From NCBI GenBank assembly GCA_000814665.1, contig JWIH01000006.1:1-64000 (forward strand): a DNA stretch of 64,000 bases, in the 5' to 3' direction. The translations under genes and the position numbers were made by a program. Below the pieces are notes generated by a model. The model did no database searches, was not told the DNA's origin, and saw only the letters and a list, made by a program, of their open reading frames with translations. This DNA comes from Pseudoalteromonas flavipulchra NCIMB 2033 = ATCC BAA-314. Lineage in GTDB: Bacteria; Pseudomonadota; Gammaproteobacteria; Enterobacterales; Alteromonadaceae. Shown here piece after piece: positions 1-7,936 of the stretch; within the stretch, counting starts at the first letter, position 1; each line of letters starts with the position of its first letter.

Positions 1-1021
1 GGGGCGCGATACGTATTGGCTCACCTCGTGGTACACACACCGACTCGCTATGATATGCAACTTGCTTAGGGTCATTGGCACTGCCTTGCTTATACACCTG
101 TTTACTGCGAATACAGGTATAATCGCCACCTTTCGCTGTGCCCAATTTACCATTTAACGAAAACGAATAACCGGCATTGGCTTCGGCTACGTTTCCTACT
201 AGCGTGACTTCATTTTTACCTTGTTGATAGGCAAGCTCGAGATTGCCGGTGCGCTCAAATTGCTCAGCAGGGTTTTGTGCAGCAGGCTCAAAATAACTGC
301 GCTGCGCCGAGCTGACCGAAGTTGGCGGATGGGCATTCATATGCACTTGTGAGCCACCCATTTTAAAACGATGGCGGCTTTGGCACTGCGTAAACCCAAC
401 AAAGCCAGTTTTATGCTCGTGCACCAGGCCATCTTTATCTGTCACCGACAGCAAGCCTCGCTCAACATAGGGGCTTGCAAGATTCCCCTCGGCAATCACT
501 ATCGACTCAATAAAATCATGGCATTCAAACCAATAAATTAAGCCGTACTTTGCCAAGAGTCGGGTGAAAAAGGTGTAGTCGTTTTCAAGTGCTTGTACGC
601 ACTGCGGTAGCGTGGGTAAATCTTTAGTGACTCGCCATTTTATCCGGTCTTGTGAATAGCCGGCTTTTTGTATCAACTTATTGAGGACAGTCTGGACATT
701 GGCTTGTACAAAGATTTGGCTTTTTTCTGTTTGCTTAAGTAACTCAAGGCGAGGCTTTAAGACCACCTCTGCACCACAGGTGTGCTCAGACACAAAACCA
801 GATTGAATATCAAACAAAGTCCCAGTGAAATACGTTGATATTGCATCTGGTGACTCAATTTCAAACGTGAGCATATTGCCGACGAGTAACTCATCAGCCA
901 GGTCAAATTGGGATTCTAGGTTCGCTTTGAGTAAAAAGCCGCTATTGATACAGGTCGTGAGTTCAAAATCGACGACATGTACAGGATGGTTAGTACCATA
1001 CACCACAATCCTTGTTTGCAT
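1..1021 (-). CDS. vgrG: VgrG-type tail-spike protein, partial (C-terminus beyond window edge)
   Basis: The minus strand is open from an ATG at 1021-1019 to the window edge, giving the first 340 residues. VgrG forms the trimeric tip spike of the type VI secretion tube and often carries or docks effectors. The N-terminal half shows the gp27-like layout: a beta-rich start, the stretch FFTRLLAKYGLIYWFE near residue 150 (the usual 'FLxRLxExEGIxYxFE' region), then a long segment leading towards the gp5-like OB fold. A TAA lies in frame two codons before the ATG, which fixes the start; the ribosome site is weak (GTGGA). It lies just downstream of the glycine-rich peptide cluster on the same strand. 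A phage-type spike or a truncated orphan cannot be excluded because the C-terminus is not visible. Confidence 0.85.
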   Translation of the reverse strand, partial: MQTRIVVYGTNHPVHVVDFELTTCINSGFLLKANLESQFDLADELLVGNMLTFEIESPDAISTYFTGTLFDIQSGFVSEHTCGAEVVLKPRLELLKQTEKSQIFVQANVQTVLNKLIQKAGYSQDRIKWRVTKDLPTLPQCVQALENDYTFFTRLLAKYGLIYWFECHDFIESIVIAEGNLASPYVERGLLSVTDKDGLVHEHKTGFVGFTQCQSRHRFKMGGSQVHMNAHPPTSVSSAQRSYFEPAAQNPAEQFERTGNLELAYQQGKNEVTLVGNVAEANAGYSFSLNGKLGTAKGGDYTCIRSKQVYKQGSANDPKQVAYHSESVCVPRGEPIRIAP

Positions 1022-1143
1022 TTTTTATGTCCACTGTTGTTGGTTAAAGCCGCTCCACCAATACGCAGTACTATTTCCTTAGAACACGTAATGGGCTACT
1101 TCTAATACTTTATCATGTATATAAATCAATCTACACCCAAACT

Positions 1144-1236
1144 TTACTCTTTTCTCTCAGGTAGGTCAGGACGGGTTACTCCACCGCCTGCTACTCCTGT
1201 TATTTTTTTAGCTATATCATTGGGTAACAATATCAT
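1144..1236 (-). CDS. 30-residue glycine-motif peptide
   Basis: A small ORF starting at ATG 1236-1234, with GGAGA six bases upstream, and ending at TAA. I recognise no family. It begins MILLPND, then has a KKITG step followed by a glycine cluster and a charged, proline-containing tail. The order LLP(D/N)...I(T/I)G...GG...P repeats the layout of both halves of the 95-residue protein encoded at 1888-2175, with the LLP and the I-T-G in the same relative spacing (nine residues from the first Leu to the Ile). It has no signal peptide. It sits between the membrane-protein gene and vgrG on the same strand. It could be a secreted or processed peptide, a regulator, or a duplicated remnant. The good ribosome site and shared motif argue against chance. 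Confidence 0.55.
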   Translation of the reverse strand: MILLPNDIAKKITGVAGGGVTRPDLPERKE

Positions 1237-1315
1237 GAGAATTCTCCAATTTTAATAAAAGTAACCTCTGCAAGTTATGTGATAGTACAAAGCTAATTCA
1301 CTCCGAGCCATGCTC

Positions 1316-1891
1316 TCACATTGAGCTGCTGCGACTTGTAGAGTCACGACGAGTATAGAAACCACGATAAGCATCAATGACTAGTGAAAATACAACCAGC
1401 ACGGAAAGAATAGTGAGTATGTGCATCAAACTTGGGTACGCGTTATAGATAAACATTGGGTTAAAGTCAGTTAGCTTTCTGAACCCTCGCTCGATAAGAG
1501 ACGCAGTTTGAATGAGAGCAGCACTTGCTAAAATGAGTATGTAAGTGAGCTCATTTGGTGTTAGGGAAAAGTCTTTTGCGCTTTTTAGTGCAAAGCGACT
1601 GATAAAGCTTAAATTGAACTGCGCTATATAGTTTGCAATCTGTTTGCGTTTTATGATGAGCGCCATCAAAAGCAAATTTTGCGTCGCCATTATAAAGTAA
1701 AACCATCCGCCCAACTTTAAAGCTGGTTCATACAGTGCAATGTCTAATGTGCGTGCAAATAAAATATTGACTGCTAACCATTGAACATTAGGGCTGTCTT
1801 TACTTAGAAAGACTGAAATTATCAAAACCACCCAAATCGAAATATTGATTAGGTGGTTATTTTCCATTATGACTTGATATAGCGTACTCAT
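1316..1891 (-). CDS. Polytopic membrane protein of unknown family, coupled to glycine-rich peptide gene
   Basis: 191 residues with about four hydrophobic helices (roughly residues 15-30, 63-82, 113-134 and 155-176), a basic loop around 83-105 and a serine/arginine-rich tail. I do not recognise the family. Its ATG overlaps the TGA stop of the upstream 95-residue gene as ATGA, so the two are probably translated together and work together. No ABC transporter or peptidase motif is visible. By position it could be an export, receptor or immunity partner for the neighbouring glycine-motif peptides. That is inference only. Confidence 0.75.
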   Translation of the reverse strand: MSTLYQVIMENNHLINISIWVVLIISVFLSKDSPNVQWLAVNILFARTLDIALYEPALKLGGWFYFIMATQNLLLMALIIKRKQIANYIAQFNLSFISRFALKSAKDFSLTPNELTYILILASAALIQTASLIERGFRKLTDFNPMFIYNAYPSLMHILTILSVLVVFSLVIDAYRGFYTRRDSTSRSSSM

Positions 1892-2175
1892 GATTTCTCG
1901 TTGCTAGATTTAAAGTAAGGCGTTTGTATCGCACCTTCCACTTGTTGAGGATCAACTTGACCGCCTCCACCACCAGCTACACCGCCAGAGCCTGTAATTA
2001 GTCGCAAGTACTTGTGAGAAATGATTTGTACTACAGAGGTCGCTATATTGTCTCTTCCTTGCCTAGGGTTAATTTGAGCACCATCACCGATCACACCACT
2101 AGAACCGATAATACTGCCTAAATGTTCGTCAGGAAGTAATTGTTTTGAGATGTAATTAGGTTCTTTTTTATACAC
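1888..2175 (-). CDS. 95-residue protein with two glycine-rich repeats
   Basis: The start is GTG at 2175-2173, preceded by AAGGA eight bases upstream. I recognise no family. The protein holds two copies of one motif at a 38-residue period: repeat A (residues 13-39) and repeat B (residues 51-78). Leu19/Leu57, Ile22/Ile60, Gly24-Ser25/Gly62-Ser63, Gly27-Val28/Gly65-Val66, Gly30/Gly68 and Gly32/Gly70 line up, and each repeat ends in a Pro-x-Gln. Repeat B has five glycines in a row. There is no signal peptide or membrane segment. The stop codon overlaps the start of the membrane-protein gene. Glycine-rich precursors are typical of exported or modified peptides, but no double-glycine leader or modification enzyme can be named here. 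Confidence 0.65.
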   Translation of the reverse strand: MYKKEPNYISKQLLPDEHLGSIIGSSGVIGDGAQINPRQGRDNIATSVVQIISHKYLRLITGSGGVAGGGGGQVDPQQVEGAIQTPYFKSSNEKS

Positions 2176-2242
2176 TTTGTATTCCTTATGTTAATAACAT
2201 TTGTATGCATAGTGTAACAATCTTGATTGCAAATTGCGCTAT

Positions 2243-2494
2243 TTAATCGAGGTTGGTATCGGTATCACCAAGTTCATCATTACTGCTTTTTTTTCGCTTT
2301 GGTAGTAAAGACTTGGGGTTCAATCCACAAACAATGTACATTCTAATTACTTGGTTTAAATCCGGTGTTGTCAGGCCGCTCTCCCAGTTGTAGATGGTTT
2401 GTTTTGAAACGCCCATCTTCTTTGCAAACTGAATTACAGAGTATCCTGCGGCAAACCTCAGTTGCTGTACTAAACTGCTTGCTTTAATTGTCAT
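2243..2494 (-). CDS. XRE/Cro-type helix-turn-helix regulator
   Basis: 83 residues. The HTH_3 fold covers residues 5-65: SVIQFAKKMGVSKQTIYNWESG is the helix-turn-helix with the usual Q-T-I-Y-N-W-E recognition region, followed by TPDLNQVIRMYIVCGLNP. The tail is lysine-rich then acidic. It lies directly upstream of, and on the same strand as, the glycine-peptide/membrane-protein pair, with 67 bases between, so it is the obvious candidate repressor of that cluster and probably of itself. No clear operator palindrome was found in the gap. Confidence 0.85.
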   Translation of the reverse strand: MTIKASSLVQQLRFAAGYSVIQFAKKMGVSKQTIYNWESGLTTPDLNQVIRMYIVCGLNPKSLLPKRKKSSNDELGDTDTNLD

Positions 2495-2694
2495 TTATCT
2501 TTTCCCTTAGGGTACTCCATTAATATTCTTTTACTAACAATGACAACGCTATAGTCCTGCCTGAGCCTTGTTTGTGTATTTTGTGTTAAACAAATGAAAC
2601 GGTAAAGTGTAAAAATCTGAAACAGTCTAAGCTTTTGGACTCATACCTTTGTAAGATCTGACACTAGAAGGAACAGTAAGGCGCTGTACTTGAA

Positions 2695-2724
2695 GTAACG
2701 CATACTGAAAAAGCAATGCGTTAC
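2695..2724. repeat. Inverted repeat, 9-bp arms
   Basis: GTAACGCAT and ATGCGTTAC are perfect inverted arms separated by 12 bases. They lie about 50 bases before the next plus-strand start. This could be an operator or a small hairpin; no T-run follows it. Confidence 0.5.
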
Positions 2725-2775
2725 GCACATCACGTTCCTTTTTGGCATTTTCAGCATATTTAAAAGGACAGCAAC

Positions 2776-3129
2776 ATGAGAAAACATAAGACTGAAACGT
2801 TTGAAACAAACATGACACAAATTGGCGAGCCAGAGAGTTCAACTGATTTAAGCACCATGAAGCTACGTGTTGAGACTCAAGACGCAATCGAAATTACATC
2901 CTTCAGATTACTCATCTATATTTTATCTGGAAAGTGTTCTTTTTTTAGCCTCTCTGGACTGCATCAAGATACTAAGTGCCCGTTATGTGCGTTAGCGTAT
3001 CGCCAACGTGAGCAAAAAGGTACACAACGAAAACTTATAGCTGACAAGCAAAACGGACAGATAAACCAACTATCCAAACCGCACAAAATGTTATGGCAGG
3101 CACAAGACTGGGGGAAATATTTAGAGTGA
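2776..3129 (+). CDS. Hypothetical protein, 117 residues
   Basis: The ATG has AAAGGA at proper spacing, which is the main support. The sequence shows a polar N-terminus, a short hydrophobic stretch (around residues 40-60) and one CPLC pair near residue 70, then a basic, glutamine-rich tail. No family is recognised. An 86-residue ORF overlaps on the opposite strand (2627-2887), and only one of the two is likely to be real. Downstream, after a TGA at 3127, the same frame continues into a small hydrophobic ORF. Confidence 0.35.
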   Translation: MRKHKTETFETNMTQIGEPESSTDLSTMKLRVETQDAIEITSFRLLIYILSGKCSFFSLSGLHQDTKCPLCALAYRQREQKGTQRKLIADKQNGQINQLSKPHKMLWQAQDWGKYLE

Positions 3130-3141
3130 CTTTGCGTACGT

Positions 3142-3381
3142 TTGACCGCCTACGCACTTTCGGCCTTCAAGTGGATCAAACCATTACCTATGCTTCGCCC
3201 TGCCATCTTTACTATTTCAACGTTATGTTTAGTAAGGGGAGCAATTACACTGCCGCTAGCTATAGTTTTCCCTGAAAAAACCACCAGTTTTGCAATTTTG
3301 GCTGGGAGCATTTGGTTTTTGGCGGGTGTATTTTGTCTAGTTGGTTTTAAACTAATAAAAGAGCCAATTGCTACAAGATAA
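3142..3381 (+). CDS. Small two-helix membrane protein or gene remnant
   Basis: The frame can start at TTG 3142 (79 residues) or ATG 3190 (63 residues); neither has a convincing ribosome site. The protein carries two hydrophobic helices, one starting after PMLRPAIF and one around FAILAGSIWFLAGVFCLVG. The layout resembles the C-terminal half of small four-helix membrane proteins common in marine gammaproteobacteria, so this may be an N-terminally truncated remnant. It is in the same frame as the preceding hypothetical ORF, separated by one TGA. Confidence 0.4.
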   Translation: MTAYALSAFKWIKPLPMLRPAIFTISTLCLVRGAITLPLAIVFPEKTTSFAILAGSIWFLAGVFCLVGFKLIKEPIATR

Positions 3382-3427
3382 CTGCCTAGTTTGATAAACT
3401 CCTCCTTTTACTGACTTAGACAGCTCC

Positions 3428-4228
3428 ATGATACTCGATAAAAACTGGCGTATTCTTACCGTTGGTGACGGCGATTTAAGCTTCTCATATTCATTAGCAA
3501 AACATTTTGCTCCAGCCCATCTTACTGCCAGTGTGTACGATAGTGAAAATGAACTTAAGCATAAATATCAAGATAATGCATTTGATAAGCTGCATGATTT
3601 AGGGGTTAATGTAGTGACTCAATTTGATGTCACTGAGGCACATTGTTGGCAAAAAGTGCCGCCGCATGCCTTTGATGCAGTTATTTTTCAATTTCCTCTC
3701 ATTCCTGCATTTGGTTCGTTTGAAAGCTTCCAAAACCAGACCTTGAGCGTTAACAGCCTCAATCGGAAATTGCTGCGAGAATTCTTAATAAACGCAGCGG
3801 CATATGCACTTGACCCAAATGGCGCTCAACTCGGGATCATTACCTCAAAGGACGTAAAGCCATATATTGAGTGGAATCTAGAAGGCAGCCTTGTCAACGG
3901 ACTTGAACAATATTACCTCGGCCAATCTCGATTTGAGATTTCACAATTCCCAGAGTATCAAATTCGTAATGTTGACCGTGATAAACACGTAAAAGACACC
4001 AGCGGTATTAGCTATTACTGGTCTGTTAACCCAGCTCACGCCATCAAAGAAAAGCTCAAAGTACCTGATTATTTGGGTGATAATTACTGCACTATCTGTA
4101 GGGCAGGCCCTTTTATCAATGACAGCGATAAGCTCGCACACTTGGATTCGAAAAAGCATAAAAATATGCAAAGGCATGAAAGTGCTTGGCTTAACTACCT
4201 GAGTACACAAGCAAAATTGGAACGATAA
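3428..4228 (+). CDS. BMT5-like (DUF2431) methyltransferase with C-terminal C2H2 zinc finger
   Basis: 266 residues. Residues 8-19 (ILTVGDGDLSFS) are the hallmark SAM-binding motif of the BMT5-like family, whose eukaryotic members methylate N3 of a uridine in 25S rRNA. SVYDSENEL (about 36-44), a conserved DVT (about 69-71) and FQFP near residue 88 follow the family order. The C-terminus adds a U1/JAZ-type zinc finger: Cys221-x2-Cys224-x13-His238-x5-His244, followed by basic residues suited to RNA binding. It appears monocistronic. The rRNA substrate in bacteria is not established, so the activity is inferred from the fold. The ATG at 3428 lies close after GACAGCTCC with no strong ribosome site. 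Confidence 0.8.
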   Translation: MILDKNWRILTVGDGDLSFSYSLAKHFAPAHLTASVYDSENELKHKYQDNAFDKLHDLGVNVVTQFDVTEAHCWQKVPPHAFDAVIFQFPLIPAFGSFESFQNQTLSVNSLNRKLLREFLINAAAYALDPNGAQLGIITSKDVKPYIEWNLEGSLVNGLEQYYLGQSRFEISQFPEYQIRNVDRDKHVKDTSGISYYWSVNPAHAIKEKLKVPDYLGDNYCTICRAGPFINDSDKLAHLDSKKHKNMQRHESAWLNYLSTQAKLER

Positions 4229-4395
4229 TAAAAAGAAAACATTGAAAATTAAAAGTAAATAAATCAACAAATAACCATTTCAAAAACCAAGAAAGGCATA
4301 AAATATACAAAAGTAATTGAGCCATTATTTAGACACGATTAGACTAGCCTTATATCGCCATTTTTAAGCTTGTTATTTATCTTATTGGGGTCTCA

Positions 4396-5244
4396 ATGCC
4401 ACTACTTAGCCGCGACTTTGTCATTGCGATTTTATGCCTACTTTGCGCTATGGTCACCATTCAATCCGGTGCCTCTATTGCCAAGCAGTTATTTCCGTTT
4501 GTGGGGCCCGAGGGTACCACAGCATATCGCCTTGGATTTTCAGCTCTTATTTTATGCTTGGTGTTCAAACCTTGGCGTCATTTACCAACAAACTGGCGAC
4601 CACTCATCGTTTATGGCCTGTGCTTGGGTGGTATGAATATCACCTTTTACTATGCCATTGAGCGTATCCCTATTGGCATTGGTGTGGCATTAGAATTTAC
4701 CGGGCCGCTCGCCGTAGCACTGTTTTCATCTAAGCGGAAACGTGATTATTTGTGGGTTGCATTTGCTATTTTGGGGATCTTGCTATTGTTACCAGATCTT
4801 GGCGATGTCAATGGTTTAGACCCAGTCGGTGTTGCTTTAGCCTTGGTTGCTGGTGCCTGTTGGGCTGGATATATTCTCTACGGTAAGCGCTCAGGCAATG
4901 AAAGCTCCGGCGGGGTGACTGTGGCAATCGGCATGACGGTTGCTGCCCTTGCTATCGTGCCGTTTGGCGTGGTGTCACAAGGTGCTGCACTACTTGATTG
5001 GTCACTGATCCCATTAGGTATCGCGATTGGTTTATTATCCAGTGCCCTGCCTTATAGCCTAGAAATGGTAGCGCTTCGAAAAATGCCCGCACAAGGGTTT
5101 AGTATTTTAATGAGCGTTGAACCTGCGGTTGCGGCGTTGGCTGGCTTTTTAATTCTCGGAGAGTTGCTGACTGTTTGGCAATGGCTTGCCATTTTTATGG
5201 TAATTACCGCTTCCGTCGGCAGTTCAGTATCAAGTAAAGAGTAG
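4396..5244 (+). CDS. rhtA: RhtA-like EamA-family amino-acid exporter
   Basis: 282 residues with about ten transmembrane helices in two EamA halves. The inner-membrane RhtA exporter of E. coli releases threonine and homoserine. Family features seen: the start SGASIAKQLFPFVGPEGTTAYRL (described here by its SGAS and GPEGTTAYR parts), the glycine-rich FTGPLAVAL near residue 100, and LPYSLEMVALRKMP in the second half, which is typical of RhtA. TTGGGG precedes the start. It is a single gene converging with the S9 peptidase. The exact substrate cannot be read from sequence. Confidence 0.85.
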   Translation: MPLLSRDFVIAILCLLCAMVTIQSGASIAKQLFPFVGPEGTTAYRLGFSALILCLVFKPWRHLPTNWRPLIVYGLCLGGMNITFYYAIERIPIGIGVALEFTGPLAVALFSSKRKRDYLWVAFAILGILLLLPDLGDVNGLDPVGVALALVAGACWAGYILYGKRSGNESSGGVTVAIGMTVAALAIVPFGVVSQGAALLDWSLIPLGIAIGLLSSALPYSLEMVALRKMPAQGFSILMSVEPAVAALAGFLILGELLTVWQWLAIFMVITASVGSSVSSKE

Positions 5245-5271
5245 GTAGCTTAAGCTTCGTATTATTGTAAA

Positions 5272-5300
5272 TAGAGGGGGTAGATCTACTACTCCCTCTA
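5272..5300. terminator. Candidate bidirectional hairpin between convergent genes
   Basis: TAGAGGG (5272-5278) pairs with CCCTCTA (5294-5300) around the palindrome GTAGATCTAC. It lies between the convergent rhtA-like and S9 peptidase genes. No T-run follows, so function as a terminator is uncertain. Confidence 0.4.
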
Positions 5301-5315
5301 CTGTATCGATTATTG

Positions 5316-7799
5316 TTAGTTAACTGTCGCTTCCGTTGCAACCGGGATCATTTCATCTGTTGACGTGTCTTCAGGGATTGCTTCTTCTTTCTCAGGGAAC
5401 AGATACTTTTCAAGCCACTGCTCTTGCTCCCAAAGTACATGTAAAATACTTTCTCGTGCTTTATAGCCATGGCCTTCTTCTGGCAGCATCACCAGCCTTG
5501 CATTGCCACCTAAGCCATTCATTGCAGCAAACATACGTTTAGATTGCATAGGAAAAGTACCTGAGTTTGGATCTTCCTCTCCATGGATCATCAACATAGG
5601 TTCGTTGATTTTTTCCGCGTGAAAGAAAGGAGACATAGAGGCATAGACGTTTTGCGCTTCCCAGAAATTACGCGGCTCCCCTTGAAAACCAAATGGCGTC
5701 AAGGTGCGATTATAAGCCCCGCTTCGTGCAATGCCAGTGGCAAATAAATCACTATGGGCAAGTAAGTTAGCCACCATAAACGCCCCATACGAATGCCCTG
5801 CAATCGCAATGCGCTTAGGATCTGCTATACCTTTTTCCACTAAGGTATCAACAGCTGCTTTCGCACTCGCAACCAATTGCTGCCTAAATGTATCATTAGG
5901 TTGCGTATCACCAGCCCCCACAATCGGCATCGTCGGATCATCAAAAACAGCAATACCTTTTGCTAAATACGGCATAGGTCCCCAATAGCCAATATATGGG
6001 AATTGATAAGGCGATTCGCGCACCTGTGAGGCAACGGCTTTATCTTTAAACTCAAGCGGATAAGCCCACATCAACACAGGTATACGACCTTTTGATGGGT
6101 CATAATCTGTAGGAAGATAAAGATTACCAGATAACTCAACGCCATCATCACGTTTGTACTTGATTTGCTCTTTTACAACGCCTTTAAATGCAGGATAAGG
6201 GTGCGCAAACTTAGTTAGCTGCTCCAAAGTATCAAACTGTAAGTCACGGACAAAAAAGTTAGGTTGCTCTTGGCGTGATTCACGCACAGTAATAAAGCGC
6301 ATACCTTCGTCATCTAACATTGCACGCACTCGTTCGTAATAAGGTTCGCTCGACTGCCAAATACGAGTTGAAGTATTGGTTTTTACGTCAAAACGATCTA
6401 AAAAAGGAATGTTGCCTTTCGCTGATGCACCGTCGCCCTTTAAAAACAAATACCTGCCTCCAACTAGCTTCAATACTCTTGAACCTAAATCACTATTTTC
6501 ATATACAAAGTTGCCAGGATCTTTGTATGCATCATTATAACTACGCTCTGAAAACACCACGCGATTTTGCTCTGGATTACGCGGAGAAAATACAGAAGAA
6601 CGAACACTGCGATCGGCAAAGCGCCATTCATTCAAAATCGCAACATTGTTATCGGCCCACTCAACACTCGAAAAACGACGCTCTACTTTTGCGAAAAGTT
6701 CAGGTTCTTTTTTGAAAGGCGAACTAATCGTGTAAAGGTGATCATGATAGTCAACCTTCGCACTCATGTCCCCACCATCTTGCGCTTCGGCCCATATTAG
6801 CGTCGCGCCATGGTCGTCACGCCATTGGATCTTGCGAGGGCCTTCTCTTACGCTATCAAAGCCCGCAGGCAGTGCGTCGGCTAATGGTTGTCTTGCCACT
6901 TCAAATAATGGATAACCGCGCATCCCCCACACCTGCCATACCGCAGGAAAACGGCTGTAAGGCACTTGGAATGAGAAAGGATCGGCCATCATACCGACCA
7001 CTAGATTGGTAGAGTCTGGCGAAACAGAGAAGTGTTTAAGATAGGTTGGGTTACCAATTTTCTGCGCGCTAGCATTAAGATTTAGCTTAATTAACTGCCC
7101 CTCAGAATAGAACTTAAATAGCTGAATATCATAGGGACTAGACAACAAATTCTGATAAGTGCGTGTCGATGCTTTTTTGCCAGATGTGGTTTGTACTATT
7201 GGTGTTAGACTAGATTTATCTTTTGCGCTTGGCTGTTTGCCATGATTAATAGCAATATTTGCGATAATCGCAGTACTGTCTGGCAACCACTGATATGGCG
7301 TTGAAGTCACCACGCCATTTAAAGTTGATTGAGTGAGCTGTTTAAGGTTGCGCTGCTCAATATCGTAAGCCCAAAGCGTAGCACTATTTTCTTGTTCAAG
7401 AATAAACGCGAGATAGCGGCTATCTGCACTCCAACTTGGCGACTTGATCTTGCCTTTAGGTAGACCTGTCACCTTAATTAAGGCACCGGTTGCGACATGT
7501 TTAAACTCAATAGAGCTATATTGGCGGCTGGAGGTTCTCATATAGGTTTGCGGATTAAACTTTATCCCTGCAAGCGCTTGCTCTGGCTGCCCAAGCTCTT
7601 CGAGCGTAAGCACCCTATTGCGCTGTAACAATGCCAACCAATTACCGTTCGCACTCAATTTAGATGTAGGGATCAATGGTGCATCAACAAGCTTTGCCAG
7701 CTCTGGAGAAGGTGTCATGTAGCCTTGCTCTTGTGCACATACCGTATATGATACGGTAGTCATTAATATGATAAATGTGATTTGTTTTAATAATTTCAC
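5316..7799 (-). CDS. Secreted S9 peptidase, glutamyl-endopeptidase-like (S9D type)
   Basis: 827 residues. A signal peptide (MKLLKQITFIILMTTVSYTVCAQ) directs it to the periplasm. The mature start GYMTPSPELAKLVDAP is characteristic of the glutamyl endopeptidase branch of family S9. A seven-bladed propeller domain (about residues 60-540) precedes an alpha/beta-hydrolase domain. Catalytic residues: Ser near 669 in GHSYGAF, Asp near 743 in GEEDPNSG, His near 777 in EEGHGYKA. A C-terminal acidic/threonine tail follows. It is divergent from the LacI-type gene with 137 bases between, and one of the two palindromes flanking that regulator lies in this gap, so it may be under its control. Role: peptide degradation for nutrition. 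Confidence 0.9.
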   Translation of the reverse strand: MKLLKQITFIILMTTVSYTVCAQEQGYMTPSPELAKLVDAPLIPTSKLSANGNWLALLQRNRVLTLEELGQPEQALAGIKFNPQTYMRTSSRQYSSIEFKHVATGALIKVTGLPKGKIKSPSWSADSRYLAFILEQENSATLWAYDIEQRNLKQLTQSTLNGVVTSTPYQWLPDSTAIIANIAINHGKQPSAKDKSSLTPIVQTTSGKKASTRTYQNLLSSPYDIQLFKFYSEGQLIKLNLNASAQKIGNPTYLKHFSVSPDSTNLVVGMMADPFSFQVPYSRFPAVWQVWGMRGYPLFEVARQPLADALPAGFDSVREGPRKIQWRDDHGATLIWAEAQDGGDMSAKVDYHDHLYTISSPFKKEPELFAKVERRFSSVEWADNNVAILNEWRFADRSVRSSVFSPRNPEQNRVVFSERSYNDAYKDPGNFVYENSDLGSRVLKLVGGRYLFLKGDGASAKGNIPFLDRFDVKTNTSTRIWQSSEPYYERVRAMLDDEGMRFITVRESRQEQPNFFVRDLQFDTLEQLTKFAHPYPAFKGVVKEQIKYKRDDGVELSGNLYLPTDYDPSKGRIPVLMWAYPLEFKDKAVASQVRESPYQFPYIGYWGPMPYLAKGIAVFDDPTMPIVGAGDTQPNDTFRQQLVASAKAAVDTLVEKGIADPKRIAIAGHSYGAFMVANLLAHSDLFATGIARSGAYNRTLTPFGFQGEPRNFWEAQNVYASMSPFFHAEKINEPMLMIHGEEDPNSGTFPMQSKRMFAAMNGLGGNARLVMLPEEGHGYKARESILHVLWEQEQWLEKYLFPEKEEAIPEDTSTDEMIPVATEATVN

Positions 7800-7856
7800 T
7801 GTATTTACCTATCTTCGGCGTTTAACGGATGATCATATAACGATTATCAGGAAATG

Positions 7857-7870
7857 TGCAGAGATTTGCG
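7857..7870. promoter_or_regulatory. Candidate operator, left copy
   Basis: TGCAGAGATTTGCG lies in the divergent gap between the S9 peptidase and the LacI-family gene. It matches 12 of 14 bases of TGCAAATATTTGCG found just after the same regulator gene (8997-9010). The arrangement suggests regulator binding, but this is unproven. Confidence 0.4.
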
Positions 7871-7936
7871 ATTTAATGCGGTGAAAACTTGATGTACACT
7901 TAGTCACTTAACCAGCCATAATTGATACGAATTAGC

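Noticed and set aside
2627..2887. 86-residue minus-strand frame
   Set aside because: It overlaps the plus-strand ORF with a good ribosome site and has no ribosome site of its own or recognised motif. Its C-terminal half looks protein-like, so a remnant is possible but not supported.
3127..3129. In-frame TGA joining the 117-residue ORF to the hydrophobic ORF as a readthrough or selenocysteine site
   Set aside because: No SECIS-like hairpin or homology across the stop is visible.
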